This document shows, piece after piece, positions 12,025 to 21,183 of a stretch of DNA of 64,000 bases. The notes below the pieces were generated by a model. That model was not told the origin of the DNA, made no database searches, and worked only from the letters and a program-made list of their open reading frames with translations. The position numbers were made by a program, and so were the translations under genes. Numbering within the stretch: position 1 is the stretch's first letter; every line of letters starts with the position of its first letter. Origin of the DNA: Janthinobacterium sp. 64 (GTDB lineage: Bacteria > Pseudomonadota > Gammaproteobacteria > Burkholderiales > Burkholderiaceae_D); NCBI RefSeq assembly GCF_002813325.1, contig NZ_PHUG01000001.1, positions 5,704,001-5,768,000 of the forward strand, written 5' to 3'.

Positions 12025-12462
12025 GTGCTGACCTTCGTTCCTGCCAGCCTGGCCGATGGCGAGGCACTGGCCAGCCTGCGCGTGGCCGCCATGCGCGAAA
12101 GCCTCGAGCGCATCGGCCGCTATGATCCGCAGCGGGCGCGCCAGCGCTTCCTGGCCACGTTCGACCCCGACTGCACCTGGCAGTTGCGCCACGGCAGCGC
12201 GCTGGCAGGCTTTTATGTGTTGCGCCCGCAAGCGGAGTATTTGCTGCTCGACCACCTCTACCTGGATCCAGAATACCAGCGGCAAGGCATGGGTGCGGCC
12301 GTGCTGGCGCGCGTGTTTGCCGAGGCCGATGCGGGCCGCAAGAGCGTGCGCGTGGGCGCCTTGCGCGGCAGCGAGGCGAACCGCTTCTATGTGTGGCACG
12401 GCTTCGTGCCCGATGGCGAGGAAGCGTTCGACCTGTATTATCGGCGCGCACCCAAACCTTGA
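12025..12462 (+). CDS. GNAT family N-acetyltransferase
   Basis: 145-residue acetyl-CoA-dependent acetyltransferase with the pantetheine-binding pattern LYLDPEYQRQGMGAAVL (about 77-93) and the C-terminal NRFYVWHGF strand-helix. The acceptor cannot be predicted. It appears to use a GTG start right after hisC (4-base gap), so it is likely in the same transcript; the first in-frame ATG (12091) would remove the first beta strand. Confidence 0.8.
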   Translation: MLTFVPASLADGEALASLRVAAMRESLERIGRYDPQRARQRFLATFDPDCTWQLRHGSALAGFYVLRPQAEYLLLDHLYLDPEYQRQGMGAAVLARVFAEADAGRKSVRVGALRGSEANRFYVWHGFVPDGEEAFDLYYRRAPKP

Positions 12463-12525
12463 TGCTGCCGACGGCGACTGTTTGTGCAACAATAATCGGA
12501 TTCATACCTCGACAGGACGGACAAT

Positions 12526-13395
12526 ATGGCAAAAGTGGCATTCATCGGTTTGGGCGTCATGGGTTTCCCCATGGCAGGCCATCTGGCGGCGGGCGGGCAC
12601 GACGTCACCGTGTACAACCGCAACCCGGCCCGCGCGGCGGCCTGGCTGGAGCAGCACAAGGGCAACAGCGCCGCCACGCCGGCCGCCGCCGCTGCGGGCG
12701 CCGAGTTCGTCTTCACCTGCATCGGCAACGATAACGACCTGTACCAGGTGATCCTGGAAGAGGGCGGCTTGCTGTCCGCTATGGCGCCGGGCAGCATCCT
12801 GATCGACCATACGACGGCGTCGGCCGAAGCGGCGCGCACCATCCATGCGGCGGCTAAAGAGCAGGGCGTGTTCTTCCTCGACGCGCCCGTGTCCGGCGGC
12901 CAGGCGGGCGCGGAAAACGGCAAGCTGACGGTGATGGTGGGCGGTGATGCGCAAGCGTATGCGCGCGCCGAGCCCGTCATCGCGCTGTTCTCGCGCGCCG
13001 TCACCTACATGGGCGCTTCCGGTTCCGGCCAGCTGACGAAAATGGTCAACCAGATCTGCATCGCGGGCCTGGTGCAAGCCTTGAGCGAAGGCATCGCCTT
13101 TGCGGAAAACGCGGGCCTCGATGCGGCCCTGGTGGTCGACGTGATTTCGAAGGGTGCGGCGCAGTCGTGGCAGCTGGAAAACCGGGGCAAGACCATGATC
13201 GAGCGCAAGTTCGACTTCGGTTTCGCCGTCGACCTGATGCGCAAGGATCTGGGCATCTGCCTGGCCGAAGCCCAGCGCAACGGCAGCGACTTGCCCGTGA
13301 CGACCTTGACGGACCAGTTCTATGGCGAAGTGCAGCAGGCGGGCGGCAACCGTTTTGATACGTCCAGCCTGATCACCCGCTTGAACAAAAAGTAA
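12526..13395 (+). CDS. NAD(P)-dependent beta-hydroxyacid dehydrogenase (3-hydroxyisobutyrate dehydrogenase family)
   Basis: 289-residue two-domain dehydrogenase. The N-terminal Rossmann motif is FIGLGVMGFPMAGHL (5-19), the substrate-binding DAPVSGGQAGAENGKLTVMVGG segment lies at about 118-140, and the catalytic lysine is K172 in SGQLTKMVNQ. Members include 3-hydroxyisobutyrate dehydrogenase, tartronate semialdehyde reductase and succinic semialdehyde reductase; the NR dinucleotide following the second strand (VYNRNP) favours NADP. Exact substrate unknown; no pathway neighbours help. Confidence 0.85.
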   Translation: MAKVAFIGLGVMGFPMAGHLAAGGHDVTVYNRNPARAAAWLEQHKGNSAATPAAAAAGAEFVFTCIGNDNDLYQVILEEGGLLSAMAPGSILIDHTTASAEAARTIHAAAKEQGVFFLDAPVSGGQAGAENGKLTVMVGGDAQAYARAEPVIALFSRAVTYMGASGSGQLTKMVNQICIAGLVQALSEGIAFAENAGLDAALVVDVISKGAAQSWQLENRGKTMIERKFDFGFAVDLMRKDLGICLAEAQRNGSDLPVTTLTDQFYGEVQQAGGNRFDTSSLITRLNKK

Positions 13396-13601
13396 CTCTT
13401 TAACGCATCAGCAAACGGCGGCGCGTCCCTGCAAAGGGCCGCGCCGCTCGTCGTTTACGTCAGCATCAACCTTAAAACGTCAGTTTCCGGAACATCCGGT
13501 TTCGATTTTCATGGAAAAGCATGGACTTCGCTAGCTCATCGTGTATTATTAAAAAACGAGATGAAATGTCCCAATTTTTAAAACATTATGAGCGGACCCG
13601 C

Positions 13602-14666
13602 ATGAAAACCAACTCCTCAGCGATAACACGCGTTGTCGACAAGAACATTCCCTACCTGTCTTCCGCCGTTGCCATCTGGCGCCCCCGCGCCGTGCTGCGC
13701 AGCTGGCCCGGCGTGGCCATCGCGCTGGTGATCGCCCTGTCGGCCACCTTTATTTCCAGTAATTACGGCGGCCCGCAACTGCTGTACGCGCTGTTCTTCG
13801 GCCTGGCCTTCCACTTCCTCGCGTCGGACCCCACCTGCAAGCCCGGCATCGAATTTTGCAGCAAGATTCTGCTGCGCACGGGCGTGGCCCTGCTGGGCGC
13901 GCGCATCACCTTCAATCAGATCGCCTCGGTGGGTGTGACGCCCTTGCTGATCGTCGTCGGCGGCCTGGTGGCGACCTTGGGCTTTGGCTACCTGCTGGCC
14001 AAGTGGCTGAAACGGCCCATCACGGAAGGCATTTTGTCGGGCGGCTCGGTGGCCATCTGCGGCGCCTCGGCCGCGCTGGCCATCTCGGCCGTGCTGCCGC
14101 AAACCAAGGAAAACGAAAAATTCACGCTGCTGACGGTGGTGGGCGTGACGTCGCTGTCGACCCTGGCCATGATCGTCTATCCGCTGCTGGTCAAGCTGCT
14201 GGGCTTTGACCCGACGGAAGCGGGCGTGTTCATCGGCGGCACGATTCATGATGTGGCGCAAGTGGTGGGTGCCGGCTACCTGGTCAGCAACCACACGGGC
14301 GACGTGGCTACCTTCGTCAAGCTGACGCGCGTCGCCTGCCTCGTGCCCGTCGTGCTGGGCCTGTCGATCATGTTCAAGCGCAAGGATGGCAAGAGTGAAG
14401 TCGACGCGCCGCCGCTGGTGCCGTTTTTCCTGATCGGCTTTGTCTGGCTCGTCATCACGAACAGCCTGGGCCTGATCCCGCAGGAAGTCAATGGCTGGAT
14501 CAACAATGCCTCGCGCGCCTGTCTCGTCATCGCCATTGCCGCGCTGGGCGTGAAAACCTCGTTCCAGTCGCTGGCCTCGCTGGGCTGGCGTCCCGTCATC
14601 ATGCTGGTGATGGAAACGGTGTGGATCGCCGCCTTCGTCGCCATCGCCGTCCTGCTGACGCGCTAA
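13602..14666 (+). CDS. YeiH family (UPF0324) putative sulfate exporter, multi-pass membrane protein
   Basis: About 354 residues with eight or more hydrophobic segments and the family signatures GAALLGARITFNQI-like (here GVALLGARITFNQ), GGSVAICGASAALAIS and GGTIHDVAQVVGAG. The start is uncertain: ATGs at 13521, 13566 and 13602 are in frame. A TATTAT -10-like box at 13544-13549 would place transcription start near 13556, which favours 13602. YeiH proteins are annotated as putative sulfate exporters and often sit in sulfonate or cysteine loci; here the taurine genes start 3 kb downstream. Confidence 0.82.
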   Translation: MKTNSSAITRVVDKNIPYLSSAVAIWRPRAVLRSWPGVAIALVIALSATFISSNYGGPQLLYALFFGLAFHFLASDPTCKPGIEFCSKILLRTGVALLGARITFNQIASVGVTPLLIVVGGLVATLGFGYLLAKWLKRPITEGILSGGSVAICGASAALAISAVLPQTKENEKFTLLTVVGVTSLSTLAMIVYPLLVKLLGFDPTEAGVFIGGTIHDVAQVVGAGYLVSNHTGDVATFVKLTRVACLVPVVLGLSIMFKRKDGKSEVDAPPLVPFFLIGFVWLVITNSLGLIPQEVNGWINNASRACLVIAIAALGVKTSFQSLASLGWRPVIMLVMETVWIAAFVAIAVLLTR

Positions 14667-14682
14667 GCGAGCCGGGCCAGCC

Positions 14683-15987
14683 ATGAAGATCCTTGTCCTC
14701 GGCGCCGGCGTGGTCGGCACGGCATCGGCCTGGTACTTGCGCCAGGCGGGCCACGACGTGCGCGTGCTCGAGCGCCAGGCGGGCGCGGCGCAGGAAACCA
14801 GTTTTGCCAACGGCGGGCAGATTTCCGTTTCGCATGCGGAGCCGTGGGCCAATCCCGCCACCCTGCGCAAAGTCCTGACCTGGCTGGGCAAGGACGACGC
14901 GCCGCTGCTGTTCCGTCCCCGCCTCGATACGCTGCAATGGCAGTGGGCCCTGCATTACCTGCGTGAATGTTTGCCATCGAGGGTGTCGCGCAATATGCGC
15001 CAGATCGTCGCCCTGGCCGAATACAGCCGCCAGAGTTTGCAGGCGCTGCGGCGCGAGACGTGCATCGCCTACGACCACCTGGAACGGGGCATCCTGCATT
15101 TCTATACGGACCAGCAGGAGTTCGACAAATCGCAGTCGGGCGCCGCGCTGCTGCGCGAGCTGGGTTGCCCGCGCAACACCGTCAGCGCCGATGAAGTGAT
15201 CCGCATCGAGCCAGCTCTGGCCCATGCGCGCCAGCACATCGTCGGCGGCGACTTTACGGCCAGCGACGAGTCGGGCGACGTGCATCTGTTTACCACGGCG
15301 CTGGCGGCCCGCGCGGTGGCGGCCGGCGTGGATTTCTGCTTTGGCACGACAGTGACCCGCTTGCTGCTGGACGGCGAAAGAGTGACTGGCGTGGAATGCA
15401 TCGATGCGCAGGGCCGCCACCGCAGCGAGCGGGCGGACGCCGTCGTGGTGGCCATGGGCAGCTTTTCCGCGCCATTGCTGCAGCCGCTGGGCATCCGGTT
15501 GATGCTGTATCCGGGCAAGGGTTATTCGGCCACGTATCCGATCATCGACCCCGTCAGCGCGCCGTCTGTGTCGCTGACGGACGACGGCCACAAACTGGTG
15601 TTTTCACGCCTGGGCGAGCGCCTGCGCGTGGCGGGTACGTGCGAGCTGAACGGCTACACGCGCGAATTGAACCCCGTGCGCTGCGCCGCCATCACGCGCA
15701 GAGTGCAAGCGCTGTTCCCTGATGCCTGTGATTACAGCGACCCCGTCTACTGGGCCGGCTTGCGCCCGCTCACGCCATCGAACGTGCCCTACATCGGCGC
15801 CACGCGCTACCGCCAGCTTTACCTCAACACGGGCCACGGCACCCTGGGCTGGACCATGGGCTGCGGCGCGGGCAAGGCTATCGCCGAGCTCGTATCCAGG
15901 CGGCGGCCTGAAGTCGATTTTGCGTTTTGCGGCGAAGCCCCCCGGCATGAGGCCGCTTTGGTTCACCTTAGGAGAGTACCACGATGA
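14683..15987 (+). CDS. dadA: D-amino acid dehydrogenase-like FAD enzyme (DadA family)
   Basis: 434-residue FAD-dependent oxidase/dehydrogenase. It opens with [19 protein letters not shown] (FAD loop GAGVVG) and has DadA features [11 protein letters not shown], the [10 protein letters not shown] strand and the C-terminal [15 protein letters not shown]. DadA oxidises D-amino acids (mainly D-Ala) at the inner membrane. Notably its last four bases overlap the start of thiG, so the protein may serve as the imine-forming amino-acid oxidase of thiamine synthesis (the ThiO role); that is inference. It starts 16 bases after the yeiH-type gene. Confidence 0.82.
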   Translation: MKILVLGAGVVGTASAWYLRQAGHDVRVLERQAGAAQETSFANGGQISVSHAEPWANPATLRKVLTWLGKDDAPLLFRPRLDTLQWQWALHYLRECLPSRVSRNMRQIVALAEYSRQSLQALRRETCIAYDHLERGILHFYTDQQEFDKSQSGAALLRELGCPRNTVSADEVIRIEPALAHARQHIVGGDFTASDESGDVHLFTTALAARAVAAGVDFCFGTTVTRLLLDGERVTGVECIDAQGRHRSERADAVVVAMGSFSAPLLQPLGIRLMLYPGKGYSATYPIIDPVSAPSVSLTDDGHKLVFSRLGERLRVAGTCELNGYTRELNPVRCAAITRRVQALFPDACDYSDPVYWAGLRPLTPSNVPYIGATRYRQLYLNTGHGTLGWTMGCGAGKAIAELVSRRRPEVDFAFCGEAPRHEAALVHLRRVPR

Positions 15988-16799
15988 GAGACGCCACCAC
16001 CCCCAGCCAGCCACCGACCGGCCTGACCCTGGCCGGCACCACTTACCAGTCGCGCCTGCTGGTGGGCACCGGCAAGTACAAGGATTTCGAGGAAACGCGC
16101 CTGGCCATCGAAGAGAGCGGTGCCGAGATCGTCACCGTCACGATCCGCAGGGTCAACATTGGCCAGGAAAAGGGCGAGCCGAACCTGCTCGACTTCATCC
16201 CGCCGTCGAAATACACGATTTTGCCCAACACGGGCGGCTGCTACAACGCGCGCGACGCCGTCTACACCTTGCAGCTGGCGCGCGAGCTGCTGGGCGGGCA
16301 CCCGCTGTGCAAGCTGGAAGTATTGGGCGACGAAAAGACCCTGTTCCCGAACATGCCGGAAACGTTAAAGGCGGCCGGGGAGCTGGTACGCGACGGCTTC
16401 CAGGTGATGGTGTATTGCAGCGACGACCCCATCCAGGCGCGCATGCTGGAAGACCTCGGCTGCATCGCCGTCATGCCGCTGGCGTCATTGATCGGCTCGG
16501 GCATGGGCATTCTGAATCCGTGGAATCTGTCGCTGATCATCGAGCAAGCCAGGGTCCCCGTGCTGGTCGATGCCGGTGTCGGCACGGCGTCGGACGCGGC
16601 CATCGCCATGGAACTCGGTTGCGACGGCATCCTGATGAATACCGCCATCGCGGCGGCGCGCGAACCGATCCGCATGGCGCGCGCCATGAAACTGGCAGTG
16701 CAGGGCGGACGCGAGGCCTATCTGGCCGGACGCATGCCCCGGAGAGCAGGCGCCATGAGCGCATCGCCCTCGTCGCCGATGGCCGGGCTGATCGCCTGA
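15984..16799 (+). CDS. thiG: Thiazole synthase ThiG
   Basis: TIM-barrel enzyme that joins deoxyxylulose 5-phosphate, dehydroglycine and ThiS thiocarboxylate into the thiazole of thiamine. The 271-residue protein shows family landmarks [32 protein letters not shown], the Schiff-base lysine region [14 protein letters not shown], and [13 protein letters not shown]. It overlaps the upstream dadA-like gene by ATGA. No thiS, thiO, thiE or thiC is adjacent, so the usual thi operon is split in this genome or replaced here. Confidence 0.94.
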   Translation: MRDATTPSQPPTGLTLAGTTYQSRLLVGTGKYKDFEETRLAIEESGAEIVTVTIRRVNIGQEKGEPNLLDFIPPSKYTILPNTGGCYNARDAVYTLQLARELLGGHPLCKLEVLGDEKTLFPNMPETLKAAGELVRDGFQVMVYCSDDPIQARMLEDLGCIAVMPLASLIGSGMGILNPWNLSLIIEQARVPVLVDAGVGTASDAAIAMELGCDGILMNTAIAAAREPIRMARAMKLAVQGGREAYLAGRMPRRAGAMSASPSSPMAGLIA

Positions 16800-16869
16800 G
16801 CCAGATTTGTAGCAAGGCAGTTGATTATCGTTTCAAGCGTTTATAAAAACCACAATACCTGGAGATGAC

Positions 16870-17880
16870 ATGAAACACACACTCGTAGCGGCAGCCGTCC
16901 TGGCCACCTTCTTCGCCGGCAACGCCAGCGCCCAATCGTCCGTCACCGTGTACGGTTTGCTCGACGCGGGCCTGACGTCCGAACACGGCGGCGCGGACGG
17001 TTCCGTCACCAAGCTGGCCACCGGCGTGCAGTCGGGCAGCCGCATCGGCTTCAAGGGCACGGAAGACCTGGGCAACAATCTGAAGGTCAACTTCTTGCTG
17101 GAAAATGGACTGGATCTTGACACGGGCGCCAACCGCCAGGGCGCGCTGTTTGGCCGCAAGGCCTATGTGGGCCTGTCCGGCGGCTTCGGTGCCGTCAACC
17201 TGGGCTTGCAACACAACCCGCTGTTTACCGCGCTGGACAATATCGACCCGTTCGAGACGGGCCTGACGGGCGCCTCGCTTAACCTGATGAGCGTGGCCAG
17301 CCTGCGCACGAAAAACGCCATTATGTACGAGACGCCGAAGGTGAAGGGCTTGTCGGCCGCCATCATGGTTGGCCTCGGTGAAAAACCGGAAAGCGCCAGC
17401 CTGGGCCGCACCATCGACTTTTCCATCGATTACGCCAACGGCCCGCTGGTGCTGACCCTGGCGCACGATAATCGCAAGGACACGCCGCTGAACACGGCCA
17501 AGGTCACCTTGCTGGGCGGCACCTACGACTTCGGCCCCGCCAAGCTGCACGCCGCGTATGAAACGGACAAGGACGATGCGGGCACGGATTTCCGCAGCTA
17601 CATGCTGGGCGTGTCGGCGCCGGTCAGCGCGGCGGGCAGCGTGATGGCGTCGTACATCAAGAAGGATGACCGCACGAATGCGCGCCGCGGCGGGCGCCAG
17701 CTGGCCATCGGCTACACCTATGCCTTGTCCAAGCGCACCAATCTGTACACCTCGTACGGGCGCATCAACAACGATGGCGCGGGCACCAACTTCGTTGGCG
17801 ATGCATCGAGCGGCGGCAGCGTGCCCTTGCCTGGGCATAACTCAAGCGCCTTCACGGCTGGCATGCGCCTGAAGTTCTAA
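16870..17880 (+). CDS. Gram-negative porin (Burkholderiales general porin family)
   Basis: Outer-membrane trimeric beta-barrel of 336 residues. A clear signal peptide (MKHTLVAAAVLATFFAGNASA) precedes the family hallmark QSSVTVYGLLDAGL. The body shows alternating beta strands, the SRIGFKGTEDLG turn, and a C-terminal aromatic residue (LKF) needed for BAM insertion. An RBS (CTGGAGATG) precedes the ATG. It lies upstream of xsc and could admit small anions such as taurine, but nothing in the sequence proves a specific role. Confidence 0.9.
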   Translation: MKHTLVAAAVLATFFAGNASAQSSVTVYGLLDAGLTSEHGGADGSVTKLATGVQSGSRIGFKGTEDLGNNLKVNFLLENGLDLDTGANRQGALFGRKAYVGLSGGFGAVNLGLQHNPLFTALDNIDPFETGLTGASLNLMSVASLRTKNAIMYETPKVKGLSAAIMVGLGEKPESASLGRTIDFSIDYANGPLVLTLAHDNRKDTPLNTAKVTLLGGTYDFGPAKLHAAYETDKDDAGTDFRSYMLGVSAPVSAAGSVMASYIKKDDRTNARRGGRQLAIGYTYALSKRTNLYTSYGRINNDGAGTNFVGDASSGGSVPLPGHNSSAFTAGMRLKF

Positions 17881-17901
17881 GACGCGGCGCAGGAGGAACC
17901 G

Positions 17902-18003
17902 ATGGCGGGCTGTCTGTTGCGGATAGCCCGCCATTGTTGTTTCAGCAGTGGGGCAAAGTCACGGATTCCGGATTCAGGAATGAAACAGTCCGATTTTTCA
18001 TGA
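17902..18003 (+). CDS. Possible 33-residue small protein with perfect Shine-Dalgarno
   Basis: An exact AGGAGG (17891-17896) lies five bases before an ATG that opens a 33-codon frame (MAGCLLRIARHCC... ending SDFS). The peptide has three Cys near its start. Its first third also encodes a strong hairpin (17904-17932), so the region may instead be the porin terminator, or a leader in front of xsc. Coding status is uncertain. Confidence 0.3.
   Translation: MAGCLLRIARHCCFSSGAKSRIPDSGMKQSDFS
17904..17941 (+). terminator. Hairpin after the porin gene
   Basis: GGCGGGCT (17904-17911) pairs perfectly with AGCCCGCC (17925-17932), followed by ATTGTTGTTT, a weak T-rich tail. It lies 24 bases after the porin stop, so it could terminate the porin transcript. 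Confidence 0.5.
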
Positions 18004-18075
18004 ATTTTCATTGACAGCGCATTTCGCAACCGTTAAATTGAATACGTATTTCAAATATCGGAACAAAATATACCG
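17990..18075 (+). promoter_or_regulatory. xsc copy 1 promoter and putative IclR-type operator
   Basis: TTGACA (18011-18016), a 17-base spacer and TAAATT (18034-18039) make a good sigma-70 promoter. It is flanked by CCGATTTTTCA (17990-18000; 44 bases before the -10) and CGGAACAAAATATACCG (18059-18075). The same layout occurs before xsc copy 2 and tauX, which implies a shared regulator. Confidence 0.7.
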
Positions 18076-18106
18076 ATTTTTTATAAAACTGTAAGGAGAC
18101 TGAGCC

Positions 18107-19936
18107 ATGACCGATTTGTCCGACCAAAAAGCCGCCGCCGCTGCCGCAGTGAATCCACCCGCTTCAGTGGGCCCGCAAAAGATGACGCCGTCCGAAGCGT
18201 TCGTGGAAACCCTGGCCGCCAATGGCGTGACCGACATGTTCGGCATCATGGGCTCGGCCTTCATGGACCCGATGGACATTTTCGCGCCCGCCGGCATCCG
18301 GCTGATCCCCGTCGTGCACGAGCAGGGCGCCGGCCACATGGCCGACGGCTATGCCCGCGTTTCGGGCCGCCATGGCGTCGTCATCGGCCAGAACGGCCCC
18401 GGCATCAGCAATTGCGTGACCGCCATCGCCGCCGCCTACTGGGCGCATACGCCCGTCGTCATCATCACGCCGGAAACGGGCACGATGAGCATGGGCCTGG
18501 GCGGCTTCCAGGAAGCGAACCAGTTGCCGATGTTCGAGGAATTCACGAAATACCAGGGCCACGTGACCCATCCCGCCCGCATGGCGGAATTTACGGGCCG
18601 CTGCTTCGACCGCGCCATGTCGGAAATGGGCCCGACGCAACTGAACATCCCGCGCGATTATTTCTATGGTGAAATCAAGGCGGAAATCCCCAAGCCGAAC
18701 CGCCTGGACCGTGGCGCCGGCGGCGAACACAGCCTCAATGAGGCGGCCGAACTGCTGGCGAAAGCCAAGTTCCCCGTGATCATTTCGGGCGGCGGCGTCG
18801 TCATGGGCGAAGCCATCGAGGAATGCAAGGCGCTGGCCGAGCGCCTCGGCGCACCCGTCGTCAACAGCTACCTGCACAACGACTCGTTTCCTGCCAGCCA
18901 TCCGCTGTGGTGCGGCCCGCTCGGCTACCAGGGTTCCAAGGCGGCCATGAAACTGATCGCCCAGGCCGACGTCGTCGTCGCTCTCGGTTCGCGCCTGGGC
19001 CCGTTCGGCACCTTGCCGCAGCACGGCATGGATTACTGGCCGAAGAATGCCAAGATCATCCAGATCGATGCGGATAACAAGATGCTGGGCCTGGTGAAAA
19101 AGATTTCGGTGGGCATCTGCGGCGACGCCAAGGCGGCCGCCAAAGCGATTCTTTCCCGCCTGGATGGCAAGAGCCTCGATTGCGACGCGACGCGCGAGGA
19201 GCGCTTTGCCACCGTGCAAGCCGAGAAGGCCGCGTGGGAAGACGAACTGGACAACTGGACGCACGAAAAAGATGCGTACAGCCTGGACATGATCGAAGAG
19301 CAAAAGAAAGAGCCGGGCAATTACTTGCACCCGCGCCAGGTCTTGCGCGAGCTGGAAAAAGCCATGCCGGAAGACGTGATGGTGTCGACCGACATCGGCA
19401 ACATCAACTCGGTGGCCAATAGCTATCTGCGCTTCGAAAAGCCGCGCAGCTTCTTTGCGGCGATGAGCTTTGGTAACTGCGGCTATGCGTTCCCGACCAT
19501 CATCGGCGCCAAGGTGGCCGCACCGCACCGTCCAGCCGTGTCGTATGCGGGCGACGGCGCCTGGGGCATGAGCTTGATGGAAACGATGACCTGCGTGCGC
19601 CACAACATCCCGGTGACGGCCGTGGTCTTCCACAACCGCCAGTGGGGCGCGGAAAAGAAAAACCAGGTCGATTTCTACAACCGCCGCTTTGTCGCCGGTG
19701 AGCTCGACAACCAGAGCTTTGCCGAGATTGCGCGGGCCATGGGCGCCGAAGGCATCACGGTCGACAAGCTGGAAGACGTGGGTCCAGCCTTGAAGAAAGC
19801 GATCGACATGCAAATGAATGAAGGCAAGACCACCATCATCGAAATCATGTGCACGCGCGAACTGGGCGACCCGTTCCGCCGCGATGCGCTGAGTAAACCT
19901 GTGCGGCATTTGGACAAGTATAAAGACTACGTTTGA
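18107..19936 (+). CDS. xsc: Sulfoacetaldehyde acetyltransferase, copy 1
   Basis: ThDP-dependent enzyme that converts sulfoacetaldehyde and phosphate to acetyl phosphate and sulfite, the C-S cleavage step of taurine and isethionate breakdown. The 609-residue product has the three-domain ThDP fold: PYR domain with the activating glutamate E72 in HEQGAGHMADGYAR, a central Rossmann-like domain (about 210-350), and the PP domain with GDGAW (482-486) and the distal Asn in VVFHN. Length fits Xsc (about 600). The start is supported by AAGGAG eight bases upstream. A nearly identical copy lies at 28059. Neighbours pta and tauE complete the pathway. Confidence 0.95.
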   Translation: MTDLSDQKAAAAAAVNPPASVGPQKMTPSEAFVETLAANGVTDMFGIMGSAFMDPMDIFAPAGIRLIPVVHEQGAGHMADGYARVSGRHGVVIGQNGPGISNCVTAIAAAYWAHTPVVIITPETGTMSMGLGGFQEANQLPMFEEFTKYQGHVTHPARMAEFTGRCFDRAMSEMGPTQLNIPRDYFYGEIKAEIPKPNRLDRGAGGEHSLNEAAELLAKAKFPVIISGGGVVMGEAIEECKALAERLGAPVVNSYLHNDSFPASHPLWCGPLGYQGSKAAMKLIAQADVVVALGSRLGPFGTLPQHGMDYWPKNAKIIQIDADNKMLGLVKKISVGICGDAKAAAKAILSRLDGKSLDCDATREERFATVQAEKAAWEDELDNWTHEKDAYSLDMIEEQKKEPGNYLHPRQVLRELEKAMPEDVMVSTDIGNINSVANSYLRFEKPRSFFAAMSFGNCGYAFPTIIGAKVAAPHRPAVSYAGDGAWGMSLMETMTCVRHNIPVTAVVFHNRQWGAEKKNQVDFYNRRFVAGELDNQSFAEIARAMGAEGITVDKLEDVGPALKKAIDMQMNEGKTTIIEIMCTRELGDPFRRDALSKPVRHLDKYKDYV

Positions 19937-19942
19937 TGTGCT

Positions 19943-20050
19943 GGTGTTGTTGGATTACGCCCTGGCGGGCTAATCCAACCTACGTGTAGCACGTATCGAA
20001 TGTGTAGGTCGGATTAGCCGGGCGCAAGCCCGGCGTAATCCGACACCACC
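19943..20050. repeat. REP-like paired palindromic element
   Basis: Two inverted copies of a roughly 45-base unit: 19943-19983 (GGTGTTGTTGGATTACGCC ... CTAATCCAACCTAC) and 20004-20050 (GTAGGTCGGATTAGCC ... GGCGTAATCCGACACCACC), each itself palindromic (GGATTA/TAATCC) and separated by about 20 bases. This is the layout of REP/BIME elements spread by RAYT transposases in many proteobacteria. It lies in the xsc-pta gap. Confidence 0.7.
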
Positions 20051-20119
20051 CGAACAAACGCTTGCGAGTAAAGCAACAAGCCCGATCCTTGTATGACCCC
20101 GGCAATCGCCGGGTTTTAT

Positions 20120-20164
20120 GTGCCGGAGCCATCTTTGTGCTTCCATGGTTCCGGCACTTTTTTT
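20120..20164 (+). terminator. Rho-independent terminator between xsc copy 1 and pta
   Basis: GTGCCGGAGCCA (20120-20131) pairs with TGGTTCCGGCAC (20146-20157), with one G-T pair, followed by seven T. A smaller CCCGGCAATCGCCGGG hairpin with TTTT precedes it. It ends 17 bases before pta, so pta must depend on readthrough or on a promoter inside this gap. Confidence 0.8.
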
Positions 20165-20181
20165 ACCGAATTGGAGTCGCC

Positions 20182-21183
20182 ATGAAAGCCCTGCACCGCA
20201 TCATCGCGCAAGCCCGCGCCGTGCCGAAAAACATCGTCTTGTGCGAGGGCGACGATGCGCGCGTATTGCAGGCGGCCGCGCGGGCGGCAAGCGAAGGCCT
20301 GGCGCACATCACCATCGTCGGCAAGCCGGCCGCCATCCTGGCCCTGGCGCGGGAACACGCGCTGGACCTGGACGCCGTGCGCCTGGTCGATCCGGCAACG
20401 TCCGACGAGTCGGAACATTACGCCCAGCAATTGTTCGTGCTGCGCCAGGCCAAGGGCATGACGGTGGAGCAGGCGAGGATCGCCGTGCAGGAACCCTTGT
20501 GCTATGCCAACCTGATGGTGCGCCTGGGCGACGCGGACGGCTGCGTGGCGGGGGCCGTGCACACGACGGCCGACGTGGTGCGCAGCGCCATCCAGATCAT
20601 CGGCGTCGATCCGGCCTTCAAGCTCGTGTCCAGCTTTTTCCTGATGATGCTGTGCGAACCATTCCACAGCCTCAAGGGCGGCTTCATCTTTTCCGACTGC
20701 GCCCTCGTGGTCGACCCGAAAGCCGAGGAACTGGCTGACATCGCCATGGCCGCCGCCGACAGCGCGCAAGCCTTGCTGATGGAAGAACCGCGCGTGGCCA
20801 TGCTGTCGTTTTCCACCAGCGGCAGCGCCCACCACGCGGCCGTCGACAAGGTGCATGCGGCAACAGACCGGGTCAAGGCCCAGCGTCCGCTGCTGGCCAT
20901 CGATGGCGACGTGCAGCTCGACGCGGCCATTGTGGCCGAAATTTCGCAGAGAAAAGTCAAGGATTCCGTCGTGAATGGACGCGCGAATGTGCTGGTGTTC
21001 CCGAACCTGGACGCGGGCAATATCGGCTACAAATTGGCCGAACGCATGGGCGGCGCCGTCGCCATCGGCCCCTTGCTGCAAGGCTTGAAGAAACCGGCCA
21101 ACGATCTGTCGCGCGGTTGCAGCGCCGATGACGTGTACAACGTGATCGCGGTCACGTCCGTGCAGGCCCAGGGTGGCCGCTGA
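20182..21183 (+). CDS. pta: Phosphate acetyltransferase
   Basis: Converts acetyl phosphate from Xsc to acetyl-CoA. The 333-residue product is the short Pta form (single PTA_PTB domain, no N-terminal DRTGG region), with landmarks NIVLCEGDDARVLQAA, GAVHTTADVVRSAIQIIG and FPNLDAGNIGYKLAERMGG. The ATG at 20182 follows TTGGAGTC; an upstream frame to 20062 runs through the terminator and is rejected. Placement just after xsc and before tauE matches known taurine clusters, where the short Pta serves Xsc. Confidence 0.94.
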   Translation: MKALHRIIAQARAVPKNIVLCEGDDARVLQAAARAASEGLAHITIVGKPAAILALAREHALDLDAVRLVDPATSDESEHYAQQLFVLRQAKGMTVEQARIAVQEPLCYANLMVRLGDADGCVAGAVHTTADVVRSAIQIIGVDPAFKLVSSFFLMMLCEPFHSLKGGFIFSDCALVVDPKAEELADIAMAAADSAQALLMEEPRVAMLSFSTSGSAHHAAVDKVHAATDRVKAQRPLLAIDGDVQLDAAIVAEISQRKVKDSVVNGRANVLVFPNLDAGNIGYKLAERMGGAVAIGPLLQGLKKPANDLSRGCSADDVYNVIAVTSVQAQGGR

